From contig OZ019759.1 of the NCBI GenBank assembly GCA_947034885.2, positions 3,412,501 through 3,476,500 of the forward strand: a stretch of DNA of 64,000 nt, in the 5' to 3' direction. The position numbers were made by a program, and so were the translations under genes. Under the pieces are notes generated by a model. It did not search any database, was not told where the DNA came from, and saw nothing but the letters and a program-made list of their open reading frames with translations. Positions 61,001-64,000 of the stretch are shown here, piece by piece. Source of the DNA: Thuidium tamariscinum. Taxonomy: Eukaryota > Streptophyta > Bryopsida > Hypnales > Thuidiaceae. Positions within the stretch are counted from its first letter, which is position 1; each line of letters starts with the position of its first letter.

Positions 61001-63583
61001 ATAAAACACCTGGTCGTCTAGCAATTTATCCGAAGGTGTCAGTGACCGCAACCAAAGTTCTCGTGCCTAACAACATGACCCACAAGGAGTGGGGGGAGCG
61101 GAGGAAGCGCAAGAAAATTGTGCTCCAAGATTTAATGGCCATGAACCCCGATTTGAAGGTCATAGATAATGGTGGCGATGTTATCGACGGTACTTGGAAG
61201 TCCTGGAAGGCAAGGCACAGATTCACATCGGCCTCGTGGGATTTCCTTCTGACGCATCCAAGAGCGGATTATTTCAAGCGTCGTCTCCGCAACAATGCTT
61301 GGTTGAAACGGGCAAAAGACCTCGAGAAGCAATTTCCCGAGGTACTTTTCATGTTCACCAGGTTCATGAAGTTGAAATATCAACTTCCTCAACTGGAAGG
61401 AGGTGTTCAGATTAGGGGGATTGATGTTGGCGCTCAAGCTCTCGTGACGAGCTTGACATACAAGTATCATTCCCGGGAGGTGAACTTCGCGCTGGTGGAT
61501 TTCAGAGAAGCTCCGTGAGTCAAACCCTCCGAAGATGAATACGCCATCGACCCTTTTTTGAACTTCCTTTCATTGAATTTGAAGTCGAAGATGACAACGT
61601 CGAACATGTGGCTCTTCATCTTGAAGGGAAACAACAACGTCAAGGCAGCAACAGCCTTCGCAGCTTTGAAACTCCAGGATTTTGAGTGCGTGCCGTCTAC
61701 GTATGTCCTAGGAAGAGTAGAGCTCTTAGACAACGTGACAAATCGCACGGCAACTCCAGATGTCCAATTGCTCTTCTTGTTCAAGAAGAACAACGACTTT
61801 GCGTCCGCTAGTCGTGTGTTGGTGAAGAGTAGGTACTCTACTCCCGTACAGAACATGTACTATTGGGACTGGAATAAGAACACGGAGGCCAAGTGGCGGA
61901 TAGAGCCTTCCGAATTGCGCATGGAGTTCTACTTGGACATGCTCTGTGATTTCTCGAAACTAGACGAGAACGTCTTGGGTATTTTTGTGGGAGCGAAGTT
62001 CATGCTTGTTGCAAAGGTAAGTAAAGGACACCTCTGAACTAAGTATCCTCGACTCGAGGATACTTGTCTTTCATTCAAACAATTTCTTGAATGACATGGG
62101 CCTTTGTTATCCTCGACTCGAGGATAATGTAAGGTATTTCTGTTGTTGTGTTTTCTCTATTAATTTGGAGAAGACTCTTTTCAACTGTAAACTAATTCAA
62201 CATTATATTGTGTAATGATGGACAGATGTTTGGAGCTTTTTTTTACGAGTTTGTGGAGAAGTTAGATGTGAAAGCATACCAGGCGATTTCATATCTTGCC
62301 AAGAAGATGGACAAGAACGACTTCATGATGACGAACTCTCCGTACTCGATGCTATACGAGAAACCCCCTACCCGTAGCCTCATCATCATTAGTTCCGAAT
62401 CGCCTGATTCACCTCCTCTAAATTTTCGGTCGTCGGCTGCGGAAGCTCGTCCTCTCCCCCAACAAAGAGAGAATGTCGGTCCACACTTGACAACAAATCC
62501 AGGTGTGCAGGGACTAGATGAGTTTGGAACGAACATGTTCCAAATGTATCTATGGATGGCAAACGTGGATGTGGTTGCAAAAGTTGCACTGACCGCCGTC
62601 CAGGAGTCGGCTCAACCGGAGTTGGAGTTGGTTGAAGTCCAAACGACACCAGAAGCTCCCCCTGCCACTACTGCTGCAGCAGCAAAGACTGAATCTGATT
62701 CAGATTCTGAGGATGACGATGACGACGGCATGGAGACAGACACTGAGTTCGAGAGAACAAGAGCTCAGCGTGCGGAGGAAGAGAAAGATGATGAGGATCC
62801 TCTAGACTTCGGCGCGCGGGAGGACAGTTTCATGAGAGGGGGTTCTGCCAATGACGATGTCATCATGCAGGAAGTGGGACAGGATGATGGACAGACGGAG
62901 GGCCGATCATATCAATTACCTCTAGCGGATGTTGTCGACAAAGACGGGAAGCCAGTCTTTTATGACTTTGGCAGTGACGATGATCCACTCGATCATCCTC
63001 ACGAGTCCGACGACGATGATGAGGATCACGACGGCCCCCCGAAGGTGACAAAGTTGAAACCACTACTTTGGCATGGTGGGAAAGTGATGAAGGTGGAGAA
63101 AGACCATTGGAAAGAGGAGGAGGAAAAGAGGGACAAAAGAATCTCTCGGAATTTGGAGCGGGAAGCGAAGGACAGAGCACTCGCGGAATCGAATGCGAAA
63201 CTCATCGAGGTGACGCAGCAATCCCAGCAGAAGATGTCTGCGCTTTCCAGCGAAGTAGAAGAGTTGAGACGATTGGTGCAAATCCAACTTAGTCAGAGAG
63301 CTCTAGTAGAGAACGTGCTCCCATTGCCTTTGCCTTCAGAGCAGACTGTTCTTGTTCCTCCCCGAGTCCAAGAGCTAGTCTCTGGACTCCCGGATCCTCG
63401 ACTCGAGGATACCCATCGTGTGGTGTCCTTGGCACACGATGATCAATGTGGTGGAATGCACCCTGGCATCACAAGTGAGTCTTATTGTGCACTCTCCGGA
63501 TGAGAGTGCATTTGAAGTGTCCTTCCCTCAATGGTGAGGACCTGCGCAAGAAGATGCACGAGATTATCGTCGCGTCGACGATA
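58047..63583. promoter_or_regulatory. Right cluster of 19-bp near-palindromic sites, around and inside X-B
   Basis: Thirteen 19-bp sites. Upstream: 58047, 58121, 58180, 58250, 58396, 58675, 58983. Intron 1: 60498 and 60614. Intron 2: 62044 and 62108, both exactly TATCCTCGACTCGAGGATA. Inside exons: 63393 (GATCCTCGACTCGAGGATA) and 63565 (TATCGTCGCGTCGACGATA). Length never varies. TAT(C/T) and GATA ends and a TCG-N3-CG centre are conserved, while the middle and position 5/15 bases vary. Likely protein-binding sites. Confidence 0.82.
58171..58310 (+). repeat. 70-bp tandem duplication carrying a 19-bp site
   Basis: GTAGATAAGTATCCTCGATA and the following 50 bp appear twice (58171 and 58241), so one 19-bp site was copied by local duplication. 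Confidence 0.9.
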
Positions 63584-63831
63584 TCCTAGAGAGTGCTGCC
63601 GAAGCACCATCCAAGTCAGAGACAGCACATGTCTGCCAAGTCTCAGAGCAGGAGCAAGTCACCGTGGAAATGTCCTCTCCTGTGGACGAAGAAGAGAGAT
63701 TGGACTATGGGGAGGATGACCCTGAGGACAACGTTCCAGAGGAAGGCAAAGTGCAGGCTCTTGCCACGGCGTTGGAGGAACAAGCGGCATTGGAAGAGCA
63801 GACGGCGCCTCAGGCAATTGAATCTACATAG
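59047..63831 (+). pseudogene. X-B: ParB/DGQHR-like plus degenerate beta-class DNA methyltransferase-like protein
   Basis: Four exons: 59047-60475, 60691-62016, 62226-63474 and 63539-63831. All three GT-AG introns keep phase (YK/SFTD; MLVAK/MFGAFF; IT-R-PAQED). Start at 59047 (MEQTDTYNYSLTSHH); one surplus T near 59216 shifts into the main frame. Exon 1 ends in a ParB/sulfiredoxin- or DGQHR-like segment: FMIINGQHSITASQEL, then NKLRNISKYYNCTNH and WGNQIVSCRRIW. Exons 2-3 follow beta-class DNA methyltransferase order: FALVDFREAP where DPPY is expected, then EPSELRMEFYLDMLCDFS, VLGIFVGAKFMLVAK (motif I, FxGxG read as FVGAK) and MFGAFFYEF. Both motifs are degenerate, so activity is unlikely. Exon 3 continues with acidic runs and a coiled coil (SALSSEVEELRRLVQIQLSQ). 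In-frame TAG at 59903 and TGA at 61516 fit CAG/CGA decay. Role is inferred: binding the 19-bp sites or DNA. Confidence 0.6.
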
Positions 63832-64000
63832 GTAACATTTTATAGCCCTTATGACTTCGACTGACTTAATAAAACTTGAAGTCATGTGATTCTCTTGTAA
63901 GAGGTAGCAAATGGGTTCCGACTCTCATTTGTATTTATGATGTCTGACAAGAGGGGGTCGCCACTCTTTAATTACCTGGCGCTGACGGAGAATCCGTCTG
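63832..64000. other. Downstream DNA at window end
   Basis: No gene seen. AGAGGGGGTCGCCACTC near 63950 resembles the phrase near 3402. The right end of element X is not visible. Confidence 0.35.

Noticed and set aside
51026..63583. CRISPR-like array made of the 19-bp palindromes
   Set aside because: Spacing is irregular, sites lie in introns and exons, and the DNA is eukaryotic.
59047..63831. Bacterial contamination as source of the ParB/methyltransferase-like gene
   Set aside because: Three GT-AG introns keep phase and the neighbourhood is plant transposon DNA.

Overview
The window reads as plant nuclear DNA made almost entirely of mobile elements. Reasons: TNP2-type CACTA transposases with DUF4218 and DUF4216 regions, TnpA-type partners, phase-consistent GT-AG introns, TTTAGGG-like telomere words, and AT-rich intergenic DNA full of satellites. 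A bryophyte, lycophyte or fern is possible, but the lineage cannot be fixed from sequence alone. I see no ordinary host gene, rRNA, tRNA or CRISPR array.

Layout. (1) 1-3500: foldback repeats and unrecognised DNA. (2) Element 'X': its left gene (X-A, minus strand, DUF7869-like, probably transposase-related) runs from 50992 down to 48079 and continues from 5074 down to about 4071. The break is a 43,001-bp CACTA insertion at 5075-48075, with matching CACTAC termini and a TCA target duplication. Removing it restores the X-A reading frame exactly. A second 745-bp TIR insertion (48585-49329, ATCG duplication) interrupts the same gene. (3) The outer CACTA element carries a leftward TnpA-like gene (6260-11113) that includes an FCP1/HAD-phosphatase-like domain with a destroyed active site, and a rightward TNP2 transposase (38632-47040). 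(4) Between those genes lies a probable nested second CACTA element (12948-35817, TAT duplication) with the same head-to-head architecture in opposite orientation: decayed TNP2 leftward (21989-17397) and TnpA-like rightward (24687-28797). (5) Two small palindromic CACTA-type MITEs sit at 15699-15914 and 37453-37616.

The right part (51-64 kb) is the most unusual. X-B (59047-63831, plus strand, four exons whose splice phases fit) appears to encode a ParB/DGQHR-like segment followed by a degenerate beta-class DNA methyltransferase-like domain, an acidic region and a coiled coil. Around it, in its upstream region, introns and even exons, and also upstream of X-A, a 19-bp near-palindrome (best form TATCCTCGACTCGAGGATA) occurs about 20 times with invariant length. 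I propose X-A, X-B and these sites belong to one large, undescribed mobile element in which X-B, or a relative of it, binds the 19-bp sites. Both X genes carry in-frame stops, several explained by C-to-T change, so this copy looks like a decaying member of a family. Between the X genes (52-58 kb) lie several tandem arrays: 175-bp, 51/102-bp, about 70-bp and 11-bp units.
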